Below are positions 1 through 12,328 of a stretch of DNA of 64,000 nucleotides, one piece after another (the stretch's first letter is position 1; every line of letters begins with the position of its first letter). Under the pieces are notes generated by a model, which was not told where the DNA came from, searched no databases, and saw only the letters and a list, made by a program, of their open reading frames with translations. Source of the DNA: Macrolepiota albuminosa (taxonomy: Eukaryota; Basidiomycota; Agaricomycetes; Agaricales; Agaricaceae). The stretch is from contig JAMWFC010000062.1 of the NCBI GenBank assembly GCA_027475525.1, forward strand, positions 62,001 through 126,000, in the 5' to 3' direction. The position numbers were made by a program, and so were the translations under genes.

Positions 1-1509
1 TCGAAACGCATACTTGTATACTGTCTTAAATCGACTCCAAAGTGATTTGATATGTATCGCTGGCGTGTTCGGCGGCTGATTCCAGTCTTGGCATCGATAT
101 CTCATGCTGTGTCTGTCTATCTGACCTATCATAGATGGGTACTTTATGGAAGATCGCTCAAATATCAATCACGAGGACCAACTACTCGTAAGGTCGATAC
201 ACTATGTATAGGTCCTGAGTCAACAGGTCTTCATTGTCTGCCTTTATTTGTCATTTGAACCGACAGCTGTGAGAATATTGCATAGTCATCCTTCTGTCGC
301 TGCGTTCTGCATTTTGCGACCACTACGGCCTGTCAAAGCAGATATCACAAATCCTTGTGGTCACCGTGGATTAACTTTCGATAGTCCGGATAAGTCCAGA
401 GCTGCGCGTTGGTCCTCGCTCTAAGAATACGTCGGCACGGCCTCAACAAGGTATTGGTATTGAGGCTTGTGGCAAACCATTTTGAAAGATTTGTTACCCG
501 AAGGCGAGTTACGTTCGTCTCCGACCTTGTGATAGTAGTCCATTTTCGGTTACTCCGGAATTAAACATTTAGTTCGGATTGGTGCATCAAGCGTCTATCT
601 AAAGTTATCATATAGATATATATGTATATGCTGTAGAACGATTCTGACTTCCCATCATTACTTTTCGTTGCACACCACTCCTCGTTTACCCCGGCGCTCT
701 AGGTCTGTGCTAACTCTTTTTTTCTGAAGTCTGCCTCTCCTGGCTCCTTCTCCGCTTATCTGCTTCACAAAGTCGTCGGATAAGAAAGTGACTCTGCACT
801 GTAACGGATAGGTATGCTCTCGTTGAATTTGTCGCAGGAGCATCAGAGATCTTATGCAATGATCTTCACCAAAGCTCCCAAGCATGTCATACATTTCAAG
901 GAAGGTCCTTGGCAGTGACCCTAGCTACACTGAAACTCGAATTCAAGCTAAAGGAGATGGAGTCATGTATGTCGCCTTTTTTCTTGATGTAGTGCTGAAG
1001 GAAAATTCGTCTAGATCAACACCACACGTGCAGTTACCATACAACGGACTATTTGACTCTCCTAACACACCACCCTACTCCTCCTGTACCACTCTGGTTG
1101 AACCCACTCCATCCTCTAATTATCTATTGGGCAAGGTATCTTCATGGTTGCAAGGCTGGCATGAAAAATTGCTCCACGTACATTTTGAGCGCAGAAAAGA
1201 CAACACAAATACAGACTCTGATTCAATCAACACTGTAGGATCCAAATGTGAGTCCCAAGTCATTTAAATCTGTCCCGTAGTGCGCTATCATGATAGCGGT
1301 GGCACGGCGGAGACTTAATTTCCACCTTTCTCCTGATTTCTGCCCATTCCTGCCCATCTCCCCATCTTTGATTTCTTGCCCCCTTTGATCCCTGATAAGC
1401 GAACGACTCATGAAAATGCAGATCACTCATTGTCTCATGGTTGCCAAGTCTACGTGCGTCTTCTCACATGACATCTTGCAATCACGACTGATGAAAATAA
1501 ATATAATAG
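1..1509. other. Host flank, no gene resolved
   Basis: CpG-containing host-like DNA. ORFs here are short (under 130 codons) and none shows a motif I recognise. It probably holds the promoter and first exon of the GRGGAGN gene that follows, but no start codon joins the first recognisable exon in frame through a convincing donor. Confidence 0.5.
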
Positions 1510-1923
1510 TATTCTTCCGGTCGTGGTGGTGCAGGAAACATCCACCGAGCCCAAAACTCGTGTGCATCAGCACATCATAATTGTGACACAATAAGTATCC
1601 CCCGTGGTCGAGAACCATCTTTTGCCGTCTCTGCCGTACGTTTTTTTCCTGCCTTGCATCTAATTTATAATCTCAACGTTACGTAGACATATTCCACAGG
1701 CCGTGGTGGCGCAGGCAACATCCGTCGTCCATCAGGCAGTACCGCGACTGATCTCGTTAAAGGTGGCACCGGTTTTTCGGACACAGAACTGTTCTATACC
1801 TCTCGTGTATCGGTTCGTCTCCCCTTCTAGTGCCTCTCCTCAGACTTATATCTCACCTGTTTGTTTTTATGTACTTTTTAGCGTTCCTTCGGTCGCGGCG
1901 GCGCAGGCAACGTCATTCCTTGA
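1510..1923 (+). CDS. GRGGAGN-repeat protein, DUF3602/Par32-like (3' exons)
   Basis: Three phase-0 exons are visible: 1510-1635, 1687-1806 and 1882-1923, joined by introns with GT donors (GTACGT, GTATCG) and TAG acceptors. Each exon carries one copy of GRGGAGN (YSSGRGGAGNI, YSTGRGGAGNI, SFGRGGAGNVIP), and a RGREPSF segment precedes the second copy. The last exon ends NVIP-stop at 1921-1923. This motif and ending are typical of the small fungal DUF3602 family, which includes yeast Par32, a phosphoprotein linked to TORC1 and ammonium-transporter control. What it does here is unknown. The first exon is not resolved: an in-frame TAG lies directly before 1510, so an upstream exon is needed. The alternating exon/motif layout suggests growth by exon duplication. 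Confidence 0.75.
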
Positions 1924-2469
1924 TCCCATTGACATGGACCGAGAAGAACATGGTTGCACGGTTATGCAATGATCAAGCTTGTCCAACACGCCACTCGCAG
2001 TTCACAATTACGCTTGTCTTTCTTCAGATCGTTTCTTGTCATTTTTGGTACAGTGCTACTGTTTCATATTGATTTGCGCTTCAGGCCCTTTGCTCCTCCT
2101 TTTGCTGACGAGTCCTTGATGTTGAGGATACGGAGTCACAATATCAGATAATAATTTGGTATGGTTTTCTTTCTGTTCGTCACAGTTACACCTCAGTGCT
2201 ATTCATCCACTGAGGCGTAAGTCCCATTTTATATCACACACTCCTTACGATCTTCAGCATTTACCTCTATTTTTATGGTATATACATAATACATTGAGTG
2301 CTATTCTATTCATTCACTGACATCTAGTGATGCACCAGTTTTACCAGTCGGGGCTTGAGGAGGCTCAGGCTCTTCAAAACCATGAGCTTAGCTTCAAGCC
2401 TTTGAAGCCTTCTTTGTTGCAAGAATATCAAGTTTTTGCTTGGACTCTGGCCACATCATTTGTGATAGG
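1924..2469. other. 3' flank of the GRGGAGN gene
   Basis: No recognisable coding sequence. It ends at ATAGG (2465-2469), the left target-site duplication of the retrotransposon that follows. Confidence 0.5.
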
Positions 2470-2696
2470 TGTAGCGTAGTCCACTATGTGGCATTGGCCA
2501 CATAGCTTTTACTTACTATAGACTATTATATTATATTTATTATAATATAATAATATTTACATAATTATAAATATGTACATACCTGCTGCTTAATAAGCAG
2601 CTTAATCTTGTTATACACTACATAGTCAATAGACCAGTCTGGTCTGATTCTGTTCTATGTGACTTAAGCTCTTTCAAAATCCATAACTCCGTTACA
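2470..2696 (+). repeat. 5' LTR of A1
   Basis: Begins TGTAGCGTAG and ends GTTACA. It matches 19995-20220 nearly base for base, and a diverged copy lies inverted at 33500-33722. No primer-binding site ending in TGG is obvious in the T-rich sequence right after it. Confidence 0.9.
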
Positions 2697-2827
2697 TTTT
2701 TTTGAATCTGCCAGCTAGGATCTATTGCCTAGCATCTGACACCAGTCGCCGAGTTTGTTGACAGAACTCTATCAGCTTCTCAAGCTTCTTGCACAGCCAC
2801 ACCATGCAAATTTCAAACAGGGGATCA

Positions 2828-3840
2828 ATGAGTAATCCCATACCTGCAGTTTCCACTGATGGCGGGCAGAATGCCCACAACCTATGGGGAGACCCAGCAG
2901 ATGCTCAGGATGCGCCAGCATCCAATGCAGGTCAGTCAAGACCCAAGGCTCGAGACTGAGGTCAGAGCACCAACCTGTCCAGGAATGAAAGCGAGGCCCA
3001 GAGAGCTGAGAGCTCACAACAGAATGGTCAGCAACAACCACAGGACAAGATGCCAGGAGGATTAACCCCTCCAGTTACACAGCTGCCAGGTGGACTGTGA
3101 TGGGCCAGTTGGCTAGCCTCAAAAGGGCCCCCTGATGAAGGCCAACAGTAAACAGGCACTCAGGGCGTCTCAGGAGACACTGAGTCGTTGGTACGGACTG
3201 GGGGAACTATTTCCCTGAGCCAGAGTAGTGGGGCCAGGTGGGCCGCAGCGGGCTCAATGCCCTCCAGGATAGCGGAAGCCTGCATAGAGAAGGTACTGGA
3301 GGAGGCTGCAAGTCCTGAAGTAGCCTGCACAGAAAACCACTTTCCACACACCTCAGCAGTGGAGGAGGTCCCATAGGTTGCAGAGATCCCAGAGGAGGTG
3401 ATTGAGTTGTCTAGCAACGATGACACCGGAGCAGAGGAGCAGCAGTTGAAAACCGCATACACCATGCGCTTGCAGGTGTTCTGGGATTTACACCCAGAAG
3501 TGATGAAATACACCACCCAAGCACAACTCGAGCGCTACGCTTCAGCACATATAGTAGCACTTAGGCGACAACGGCATGAAGTGCCCAATATATTCAGTAC
3601 TAAATATACTGATTTGATGGTGAGAGTGCTCACTATGGAACTGCAGATGTATTTGCAGCGGAAGGCTGCAAGGCAATCAGGGGTGTCAATCCTCTGGAGC
3701 CACACGTCTGAGGAATGCTCAGCACATTGTAATCAAGACGTTGGAGTTGAGCTAGTGGAAGCACTAGCATGAGTGCAGGAAGTGCCTGAAGTAAAACCAG
3801 TGAGTACCTTCTATACTCCAGCAGGACAAGGGTGGCATGA
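2828..3840 (+). pseudogene. A1 gag, N-terminal part
   Basis: Frame starts at ATG 2828 (MSNPIPAVSTDGGQNA) and stays mostly open to 3840, where B1 is inserted; it resumes at 10418 after the duplicated target CATGA. It has several in-frame stops (for example TGA after KARD near 2957). The region is rich in Q, E and S with an acidic EVIELSSNDD stretch, as in gag N-termini. There are no signal or membrane segments. The same sequence, strongly CpG-depleted, recurs inverted in A2 (30893-31936 and 33251-33499) and in the fragment 39340-39727. Confidence 0.65.
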
Positions 3841-4359
3841 TGTAAGGGCGACCTCTAGAGGCTGTGGCTCAGTCACACAGCTGGCAGAGGGAGATCCAAA
3901 GTGTATTAGAATATATACTGACAATATCAAGGTAGCTACTCACCTGGCAGAGGGAGATCCAAAGAGAACAAGTCTGGGGATCCCCTATGCCAGGTTGGAC
4001 GCTTCTGGGGCCTCTGAAGCGTGGGAAACAACTGTACAGTACAACAAAACCTTAAAAACTCGAAAATTGACTAACCAAACAAGTGTGCAAACAAGGGAGG
4101 AAAACTCCGGACTTTAGAAGTCAGAAAGGCAAACTCCGGCTTATCTAAGCAGCCTGGAGCGGTGCTGAAGGGCCCACACTTGTCTGAGTGATAGCTAAAG
4201 AACCAGAGCACCTCAAAGGTTGAGAATAGTACCAACAGATAGTGTTGAAGAAGTAGTAACAGCAAAATGAGAGAATGGTAGAAGAAATAAGGAAGTGAAT
4301 GAAAGGAGAGTGAAAGAAATAAGGAGTGAAAGAAGAAAGGAATGAGGGGTCCCCTGACA
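3841..4359 (-). repeat. 3' LTR of B1
   Basis: Reads TGTAAGGGCG...CCCCTGACA on the + strand. The paired LTR 9894-10412 has the same length (519 bp). In element orientation it begins TGTCAGGGG. It contains AGACTTGTTCT, complementary to the element's primer-binding site. Confidence 0.93.
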
Positions 4360-4467
4360 TCACCCCCCCTCTAGAGTGCGGCGTCTCGACGTGCTGGATA
4401 GAAGTAGTTCTGGATGGCCTGGTCTACTTTGGAAAGAGAATAGAGGCCTCTGATTGCCCGAGGAGCA

Positions 4468-7400
4468 TCAGGATGCTGTTGATAGAATTCCCGGACCAAG
4501 GCAGGGGCATGGACATTCTCTTGTGGCTCCCAGGAAACGTCCTCGATGGATGCTGTTGATAGAATTCCCGGACCAAGGCAGGGGCATGGACATTCTCTTG
4601 TGGCTCCCAGGAAACGTCCTCATTCCATAGCCCTTCCACTTGACCTTGAACTGAAGCTTATTCCTAAAGAGTCGGCTGTCTAGGATCCGCTCCACTTCAT
4701 ACTCTTCTTGGTTGTTTACCAGAACTGGTGGTGGAGGTGGCTGTGGACGTCGACCTGGAATTGGATCCTCTGGGGCTGGAGAAAGCTTCACCACATTGAA
4801 GACTGGATGGAGTCGACTCATTCCACTAGGCAGCTTGAGTCGATAGGCAAGTGGGCCTACCTGTCTTACTATAGGGAAGGGGCCTAGACGACGGTGAGAG
4901 AGCTTCTGAGAAGGTCGGGTAGTGGCAATGTCAGAGGCATCCAGGTAGACTCGATCTCCAGGCTTGTACTTGGGGGCTGGAGTTCGTCCACGATCGTAGT
5001 AGCGGGCCATGTCATCCTTTGCCTTAGCTAAAGCTGCCTTGGCCTCCTCCTGGGCTGCCTTCATCCGATCTATGAACTCATTGACAGCTTCATTCTCTGA
5101 AGGTCGTCCACGAGGCTCAAATCCCATCCGAGGATGTCGACCAGTATCTAGAAGGAAAGGAGACATCTGGGTGGCAGCGTGTACACGGTTGTTGTACTGG
5201 AACTCTGCCTCTGGTAATAGATCGTCCCAGTCATCCTGTCGTTCATTGCAGAAGAGCCGGAGATACTGTTCTAGCTCCTGGTTGACACGCTCAGTCTGGC
5301 CATCAGACTGGGGGTGGTAGGCTGTGGAGGTGTGGAGTTTGACATGGAGGAGGCGATACAGTTCTCTCGTAAACTCTGCCACAAACTGAGGTCCGCGGTC
5401 TGAGACATAAGCATCTGACAACCCATGGAGCTTCCAGACATGCTTCCGGTACAGATTGGCAGCGCCCATGGCTGAGCAAGTAGTGTGTGTTGGAATAAAA
5501 TGAGCACGCTTGCCACAGAGATCCACTACCACCATGATCGCATCATATCCATGAGAATCAGGTAACTCAACAATGAAGTCTACCGAGGCCACACTCCAAC
5601 GCTCAGCTGGGATAGGCAATGGATGAAGCTGTCCCATAGGAGGCTGACGACGAGGCTTAGTCCGAAGGCAAAGATCGCAGGTGGAGGTGTAAGAGCCAAT
5701 ATACCGTGACATTTGAGGCCACCAGTAATTCCGCGAAACCAGCTCCAGTGTCTTCCATCTGCCAGGATGTCCTGCAACTCGAGAGTCATGATGCTGCTCC
5801 ACAATCCGCCTCCGGAGGTCTGGCAGGTTGGGAACATAAATGCGTCCCCGGAAGGTGAGAAGACCATTCTCCAGAGACCACTCGTCGGTGCGGACAGACT
5901 TCACTCCAGCTTTCTCTCGAGCATGCAAGGCCATGGCAGCCTTGGCTACCAGATCTTCTTGGGCACCCTCCCGGTTACCTCGTCGGATGTCTCGAAGGAT
6001 GCTCACTTCTTCTCCCTGGCCAACCACACCTTCTAGAGCACGGATAGCAAATAGTTCTGGCTTCAGAAGTACAATATTGTCATTGTCACTAGCTCCTGAA
6101 CCATGGTCTGCTCGCCTAGAAAGCGCATCTGGCTTACCCATGCTCCGTCCCGGTTTGTGATGCAGAGAGAAGTCGAAGTTGGCCAGATACAAGGACCATC
6201 GAGCCTGTCGGCGGTTGAGTTTCTTGGCCGTCCGAAAGTACTCTAAGTTCTTGTGATCAGTCCACACCTCGAATTTATGCCTGGCACCCTCAAGGAAATG
6301 TCGCCACTCCTCAAATGACCGAATAATAGCTAGCATCTCCTTATCATGGATCTCATAATTCCGCTCCACGGCATTGAGACTCTTGGAGTAGAAGGCCACA
6401 GGATGCCACTTACCATCCTCCCTTGACTGTTGAGAGAGAACGGCCCCAGTAGCAAAATCTGAGCTATCAGCTTCGACACGGAAGGGAGAGTCATCATCTG
6501 GGAATATAAGGACAGGCTTTGAAGTGACCGCCTGTTTGAGGGCATCAAAGGCTGTCTGCTGTGCTGCATCCCAGTGCCAAGGAGTGTCCTTAGTGGTGAG
6601 ATCGAAGAGGGGCCGGGCATGGTGTGAGAAATCCTGAATAAACCTCCGGTAGAAGTTGGTAAAACCCAGGAAGGCCTGAACCTCCTTCTTGTTCTTAGGC
6701 TCTGGCCACTCCGCTACACCAGCCACCTTGACTGGGTCCATCTCAGCCATTCCATGAGAGATGATCAGTCCAAGATATTCAACCTTAGTCTGCTCAAACT
6801 CACACTTCTCTGGCTTAAGATAGAGCTGGTGCTGGCGAAGACGTTCCAGTACGATGCGTGTAATCCGACGATGCTCCTCTAGAGTCTTGGTATAGATGAG
6901 AATATCGTCGAGGTATACACACACAACACCTTCCGCTATGAGGTCTCGGAAAATGTCGTTCATCATGGTCTGGAAGGTGGCAGGGCTATTAGTGAGGCCA
7001 AAGAACATTACCAGAGGTTCAAAGAGTCCACGATTTGTTCGGAATGCTCCCTTCCACTCATCTCCTTCTTTGATGCGCACATTGTTGTAGCCCCAGCGGA
7101 CATCCAACTTGGTAAAGTAGCGCGCACCTCGGAGGTTGTTGACAAGCTCTGAAATGAGTGGTAAGGGGTAGCGATTCTTCACAGTCATCGCATTCAAGAC
7201 TCGGTAGTCCTGAACCAGACGTAGAGATCCATCCTTCTTCTTAATAAAGAAGACTGGAGAGGCCATTGGAGACTTTGAGGGACGGATGCGACCAGAGTCT
7301 AAATTCTCCTGCAAAAAGGCATCAAGCTCATCCTGTTCTCTGGGAGAGAGTGGGTAGACCTTGCAGCTAGAGGGCTCAGCATTGGGTGTAAGCTCAATTG

Positions 7401-8505
7401 CATGGTCCCACTGCTTACGCTCTGGCAGGGAGTCAAATGATGCCTTAGAGAAAACATCCTCAAAGTCTTGCAGGTGATGAGGAACCGCATCTCGGAACGA
7501 CTTAGGAGCAGAGTTGGCAGCAAATGCCTGAGCTAGCCGCTGGGAGGTAGTTTGGCTAGCTCTGATCTCTGCTACACTTGGTGGAGGTCGTAACATAGTT
7601 GCATAAATCCTATCACCTGTCTCGATAGCCTCGTCTGGAGACTCTGGGTCAGGAGCGCATCCAAATTCACCCTCGCGTCCATCTTCCATCTGGGCTTCAC
7701 TCGCTACACCTCGAACGTCCTCATAGAGGGCCTCTCTATAAGGGAACGCCAAGGGAGGAGGATCCAGTAGGTCAAGGTCTGCAAAGGGGAGGTGTCCAAC
7801 TCGGCAAGCCCGGATAGCGGCACGCTCACGGACTGACTCTCTGCGCTCCTCTCTCACTTCCTTAGCACATGTGGAACACCGTCGAGGGCAGCGGCTCATG
7901 CTCACCTTACCCTTGGCCCAGTCAATCTCAGGATTGTGATCACGCAGCCAGGAGAACCCAAGTATCATGTCCTGCTTTCCTAGGCTGGTAACTGCAAAGA
8001 CTGCACGCTCAGAATGAGTCTGATAACGAAGGACTAAATCCACCACTGAGCGGATGGATCCAGCTTCATTGAGCGTACCGTCAATGTTATAGACTGGAAT
8101 AGGGTGAGAGAGGGGGCGGGTAGTGAGCCGGTGTTGTTCCACATAACGGGTGTCTAGGAAGAGTCCAGTAGCACCACTGTCCAAGAGAGCTATGACGCTT
8201 CGAGTCTGCTGAGTGTCAGTTGTCTCAATCTCCACATTCAGACGCAGAGAGTTGGGAGAGGGAGTAGAAGCAACAACATAGCGACGGGGAAGGCGTCGTT
8301 CCCAAGCTGGGACACGTGGTCGTCGGACAGGAGAAGGAGAAGAAGAAGTCTTAGCTGAGGCTTGGACCAAGGGGGTATTTTGTACGTCGGAGGGGGTGCT
8401 TACAGTTTCAGTCAGAGAATCAGGAGTAGGGAGCGATACATTAGAAGACTCTACTGATTGACATGTAAACTGATTAGCACCAGGCGGCGGAGGCGTACAA
8501 CTCAT
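4468..8505 (-). pseudogene. B1 Pol polyprotein (PR-RT-RH-IN-chromodomain)
   Basis: 1345 codons, open. Order of parts: aspartic protease with LLDSGATG near residue 109; reverse transcriptase with YLDD near 530; RNase H (EVWTDHKNLEYF); integrase H2C2 zinc module near 900 (HHDSRVAGHPG, CDLC) and the DDE core (VDFIVELP, VSDRGPQF, HPQSDGQTERVNQ); a GPF-type module (RRLGPFPIVRQVG) near 1210; then a chromodomain starting VERILDS and continuing FKVKWKGYG. The chromodomain, which in this clade directs integration to marked chromatin, is cut short: a missing base and the 77-bp duplication shift the frame, so the normal WEPQENV tail is lost. ATG at 8505 is 8 bases past the gag stop and in the -1 frame, so frameshifting is the more likely expression route. 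Confidence 0.92.
4471..4624. repeat. 77-bp-period tandem duplication in B1 chromodomain
   Basis: The block at 4471-4547 recurs at 4548-4624: the first 74 bases are identical and the last 3 differ. It changes frame in the chromodomain right after VKWKGYG. B2 has one copy at this place. Confidence 0.9.
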
Positions 8506-8513
8506 CCATCGCT

Positions 8514-9779
8514 CTATTGAAAACCCTCCCCTGCCGAACCAAAGGACCCATCCGATGGTTCTGCTACAGCTTCCACAGGACCCAAGGACTCCTCCAAGGG
8601 TTCTGCTTCAGTCTGTACATCTGGGGAGGGGTTTCCTCGAACATCTCGGGCAGCAAGGAGCTGGAGAAGGAGCTCCTCCTGCTCTGAAGCTGAGAGATAG
8701 CGCACCTCTAACCCCTGGGGACAATACCGAGCGAAGTGACCAGGCTTTCCACAGCGACGGCAGAGGAGAGGAAGGGAGGAACGTTGACGAGAGGCATCAA
8801 CATCCATAGGTACTCCAAAAGGAAGAGGACGTGCTGCAGGTACCTGAGCTGGGGGTGGAGTGCGAAATGGAAGGGAAGGCTGGATGGGATGACGAGCAGA
8901 AAAGGATGCCTGTGGAGTGGAGCGAGGGGCAGTTCCACGGTGGAGCTCACGTCGTAACTCCATGAGCTGCCACTGATCACGTGCTACCTGATACCAGGTC
9001 TCGATACTCGTGTCATCAGGTCGTCCCTCAGCCATGCTGTCGATCCGATCCATGAGAGAGGGAAGGAGGCCATCTCAGAAGGTGAGACAGAGCTGAAGAC
9101 CATCCGGATAACAGGCCTGTTCAGCAAGAGCTCTGAAGGAGTCGATGTACTCATCTAGGGTCCGCTTCCCCTGCCCATATCGATGAGGATCTCGGAGAGT
9201 GAGGGCTGCCACCTTAGCAGGGTCCAAGGGGAAGAACTCTGTCCGAAACTCCTTCTCAAACTGATCCCAACTTCCAAAACTCTCTACTCCTCCAGGACGT
9301 CGAAAGACTCGTAGCGCGTATGTTGAAGCTCGCCCAGACTTCATGTAAGAAAGAACCCAAGCGATTTTGAGAGCGTCAGAGGGGAAAGCCTCACCACTGA
9401 GCTGAATATAGGTGATGCAGGACTGCAGGAAACGCTCGCCTATCGCTCGGTCACCATTGAATGCGTCTGGGAGTGCTGGGCGAGGAATATTGGCATGAAC
9501 TGGGGGGGAGGCCCCAAAGCGAGGGACTGGGGGTGTGCCAGCCCTAACTGGAGGTGCCTGGAGAGGGGTAGGAGTGAGAGGGAGGCGCTCTAAGAGGGCC
9601 TGAAGGGAATGGGAGATAGTGTCTGTGGCCTGTCGTAATCCAGCAAGTTCGGTGGTGTGGAGGGTGAGGGAAGCTTGAGTGGTCTGCACCTGAGTCTCCA
9701 GAGCAAGCAAGCGACCCCAGGCATCATCCTGAGGGGCAGAAGCGTCCAGGGGAGTGTCTGAGGGGGCTGGTTGGGTCAT
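8514..9779 (-). pseudogene. B1 gag, one nonsense codon
   Basis: 421-codon frame from ATG 9779 (MTQPAPSDTPLDASAP) to TAG at 8514. A TGA at 9075-9077 interrupts it; B2 has CGA (R) at this site, so the break is a C-to-T change in a CpG. It contains the retrotransposon gag capsid-type region (YIQLSGEAFPSDALKIAWVL ... EYIDSFRALAEQACYP) and one CCHC knuckle, CRRCGKPGHFARYC, for RNA packaging. It is rich in proline between these parts. Pol follows in the -1 frame. Confidence 0.9.
8520..8526 (-). promoter_or_regulatory. Predicted -1 ribosomal frameshift site, G GGT TTT
   Basis: In gag frame the codons are GAG GGT TTT CAA TAG. The heptamer GGGTTTT fits X XXY YYZ, and a -1 slip enters an open frame (SIERW then MSCTP) that is the pol frame. 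It lies one codon before the gag stop. The same heptamer is kept in B2 (25995-26001). I did not identify a downstream pseudoknot by eye. Confidence 0.6.
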
Positions 9780-9880
9780 AGAAGCAACAGAGGGGCAGGA
9801 AGTAATCCAGTGGGGGAGGGACCTAAAGGGGCAAGAGAGGGCTCAAGCAGGCTGAAGGGGGCTCCCAGACCGAAATGTAG

Positions 9881-9891
9881 AGACTTGTTCT
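9881..9891 (-). promoter_or_regulatory. Self-priming primer-binding site of B1
   Basis: Two bases after the 5' LTR (element orientation) lies AGAACAAGTCT. It is the exact reverse complement of AGACTTGTTCT inside the same LTR (+ strand AGAACAAGTCT at 10018-10028). Tf1/sushi elements prime reverse transcription with the first 11 nt of their own transcript, so this pairing also predicts the transcription start. Confidence 0.75.
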
Positions 9892-9893
9892 GC

Positions 9894-10412
9894 TGTAAGG
9901 GCGACCTCTAGAGGCTGTGGCTCAGTCACACAGCTGGCAGAGGGAGATCCAAAGTGTATTAGAATATATACTGACAATATCAAGGTAGCTACTCACCTGG
10001 CAGAGGGAGATCCAAAGAGAACAAGTCTGGGGATCCCCTATGCCAGGTTGGACGCTTCTGGGGCCTCTGAAGCGTGGGAAACAACTGTACAGTACAACAA
10101 AACCTTAAAAACTCGAAAATTGACTAACCAAACAAGTGTGCAAACAAGGGAGGAAAACTCCGGACTTTAGAAGTCAGAAAGGCAAACTCCGGCTTATCTA
10201 AGCAGCCTGGAGCGGTGCTGAAGGGCCCACACTTGTCTGAGTGATAGCTAAAGAACCAGAGCACCTCAAAGGTTGAGAATAGTACCAACAGATAGTGTTG
10301 AAGAAGTAGTAACAGCAAAATGAGAGAATGGTAGAAGAAATAAGGAAGTGAATGAAAGGAGAGTGAAAGAAATAAGGAGTGAAAGAAGAAAGGAATGAGG
10401 GGTCCCCTGACA
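9894..10412 (-). repeat. 5' LTR of B1
   Basis: 519 bp, same ends as 3841-4359. CATGA follows it at 10413-10417 as target duplication. Confidence 0.93.
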
Positions 10413-12292
10413 CATGAGGAGCCCCCACACTTGCATAACCAAGATCTTAGGACAGAGATGTCAGGCCCGGATGGACACACTAGTACCGCATTCAAGGTAG
10501 AGAGCGAGGCATCTGTGATGCCGTGTGTGCCAATGGCAGAAATGTTGAGCGACAGAGTCGTGTATCAACATATGCACAATGGTGACCTCAGGACTAAGGG
10601 ACAGTCCCTTATCAACAATCAGGGCATTGTATTTGAGGGCACTAAGCCCATTGCAATGGTGACCTCAGGACTAAGGGACAGTCCCTTATCAACAATCAGG
10701 GCATTGTATTTGAGGGCACTAAGCCCATTGATGAGATGCATTATCAATTCATAATGCAGGGCCAGGAGAATCAAGTTTCTCCAGAACCAGGGCAGCGCAA
10801 TGATCATGATCAAGGAGACTTCCTTGATCAAGATGGTGCCACCAGACGTGATGCCCCTGGTAGTGGCCAGGATGACTGCCCTAGGCTGACTCCCTGAGAC
10901 AAGGGCAATTATGCCCACAGTCAAGGAGGCTCAGGACATTTGCCTCAGGGTGGACGAGGGAAGTCACTTCTCCAAGCCGCTGATTTAGCGACTAGATTTC
11001 TGGGTCAGTGGGAGGCCATTTGGATGCATTGTAAAGCCATGCACAATTGCCTGCATTGAGTAGTCAATGATGCCCTGGGGGTAACCTTACAGTTACCAGA
11101 TGGGGTGAAGCTGCGTAAAGCAGATAGTAGGCACATTCATGCCTACACTGGTGTGTCCAAGTTCAGTGACTTGAAGTACTGGGCAATGGATGTATGCACC
11201 CACCTTGCCATGTGCTTGTATGGAGGTGACTATATGGAATGAGAACAAATCTTCGTTCTACCCAAGTTCTTGGGCGGAGAGGCCATGGGGTGGTTTTGAC
11301 GAGCAGTATTGCATGTCAACTGGGTCCAGTATAAGTGGACATTCAAAGGAGTCCTAATAGGACTGTATGATCAATTTGTGCACCCCTCGACATTACAGGA
11401 TGCAAGGCAGGACTTTCAGTCTGCCAAGTACACTGAAAAATTGGGAGTACAAGGGTTCTACGATACCCTTAATGACCATGCACAGAATATGGCAGTATAC
11501 CCAGACAGGTATACAATGCTTGAAACATTCTTGGATGGTATTCCAGCAGACATGTGCTGCTATCTGATACGTGAGGATGGGCTGTCCCCAAAGGTCAACG
11601 ATGTGGAAGAGTTTGTGGCGTATGCCATCAGGTATGAGCAGTCCCTTAAGACTGCTAACCACTACAAGCATTGTAGTGGCCACAAAGGGGGAAGCAGGTG
11701 ATTACTGCCTGCTGGGGCATCCTCACAGGGTCAGCATGTGAAGACCTTCCTGGCCAAGAAAGCCAACGTGGATCGTGACTGCAACACGTGGTTTGTGGTA
11801 CGCAGAACTCCTGTGGCAAACCAAGGGCAAAGCTGCCCATGACCAGAGCGAGCTCCGGACAGAGAACATACTAAATCAAGGCTGGAATTCAAGCCAGCCA
11901 ACCCACCTGGTCAGACGGGGGCCTGTTTTGCATGTGGCCAGCCAGGCCACTACGCTACCAACTGCCCTGCAAAGATGGGAGCACCAAGAAAGGGGTATAC
12001 ACCCCATGCCCACCTTCGAGCTGCACATACTGCAGCCACAAGTGGGAGTGATGGAGATGTCTTAGCTGAGTCTGAGGCTGAGCACTCCACGAATGACCAA
12101 GAGCCCTTAGAGGAGGTATTGGATGCTGAGCCTGAGAGTGTGGTTGTGGAGGGGGAGGAGTACATTATGGTCAACATATATGACGATGTCTATGACAATG
12201 AGTACTACAGCCGTGACAGCGACTCTGAATGCCTAGCAGCAATGATGGATTGGATGCCCTCGAACAATCACAACAAAAATAATGTGGTTTGA
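10413..12292 (+). pseudogene. A1 gag, C-terminal part with CCHC knuckle
   Basis: Continues the gag frame after the B1 insertion. A capsid-like stretch at 11309-11701 (ARQDFQSAKYTEKLGVQGFY, LETFLDGIP) resembles retrotransposon gag. The knuckle CFACGQPGHYATNC lies at 11924-11965. An acidic tail follows (EPESVVVEGEEYIMVNIYDD). Stops interrupt it (for example near 11041-11060, 11240 and 11701). The duplication at 10577-10730 shifts frame once; A2 carries a single copy there. Confidence 0.75.
10577..10730. repeat. 77-bp perfect tandem duplication in A1 gag
   Basis: 10577-10653 and 10654-10730 are identical. The homologous place in A2 (about 24040-24125, inverted) has one copy. 77 is not a multiple of 3, so it breaks the gag frame. 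Confidence 0.95.
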
Positions 12293-12328
12293 ATGAAGAA
12301 GGTGACTTTTTGTTGAGCAGAGGGCACT

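Larger units (their letters stand above)
3841..10412 (-). mobile_element. Ty3/Gypsy family B, copy 1 (B1), chromovirus nested in A1 gag
   Basis: 6572 bp, bounded by 519-bp LTRs and flanked by the perfect duplication CATGA (3836-3840 and 10413-10417). The - strand carries gag, then pol in the -1 frame, with aspartic protease, RT, RNase H, integrase and chromodomain. CpG content is still high and the pol frame is long and open, so this is a younger copy than B2 or B3. Visible damage: one nonsense codon in gag, and a tandem duplication plus a 1-bp deletion in the chromodomain. Confidence 0.93.

Noticed and set aside
884..1267. 127-codon + strand ORF
   Set aside because: No motif or intron logic and no homology I recognise; overlapping ORFs of similar length exist on both strands.
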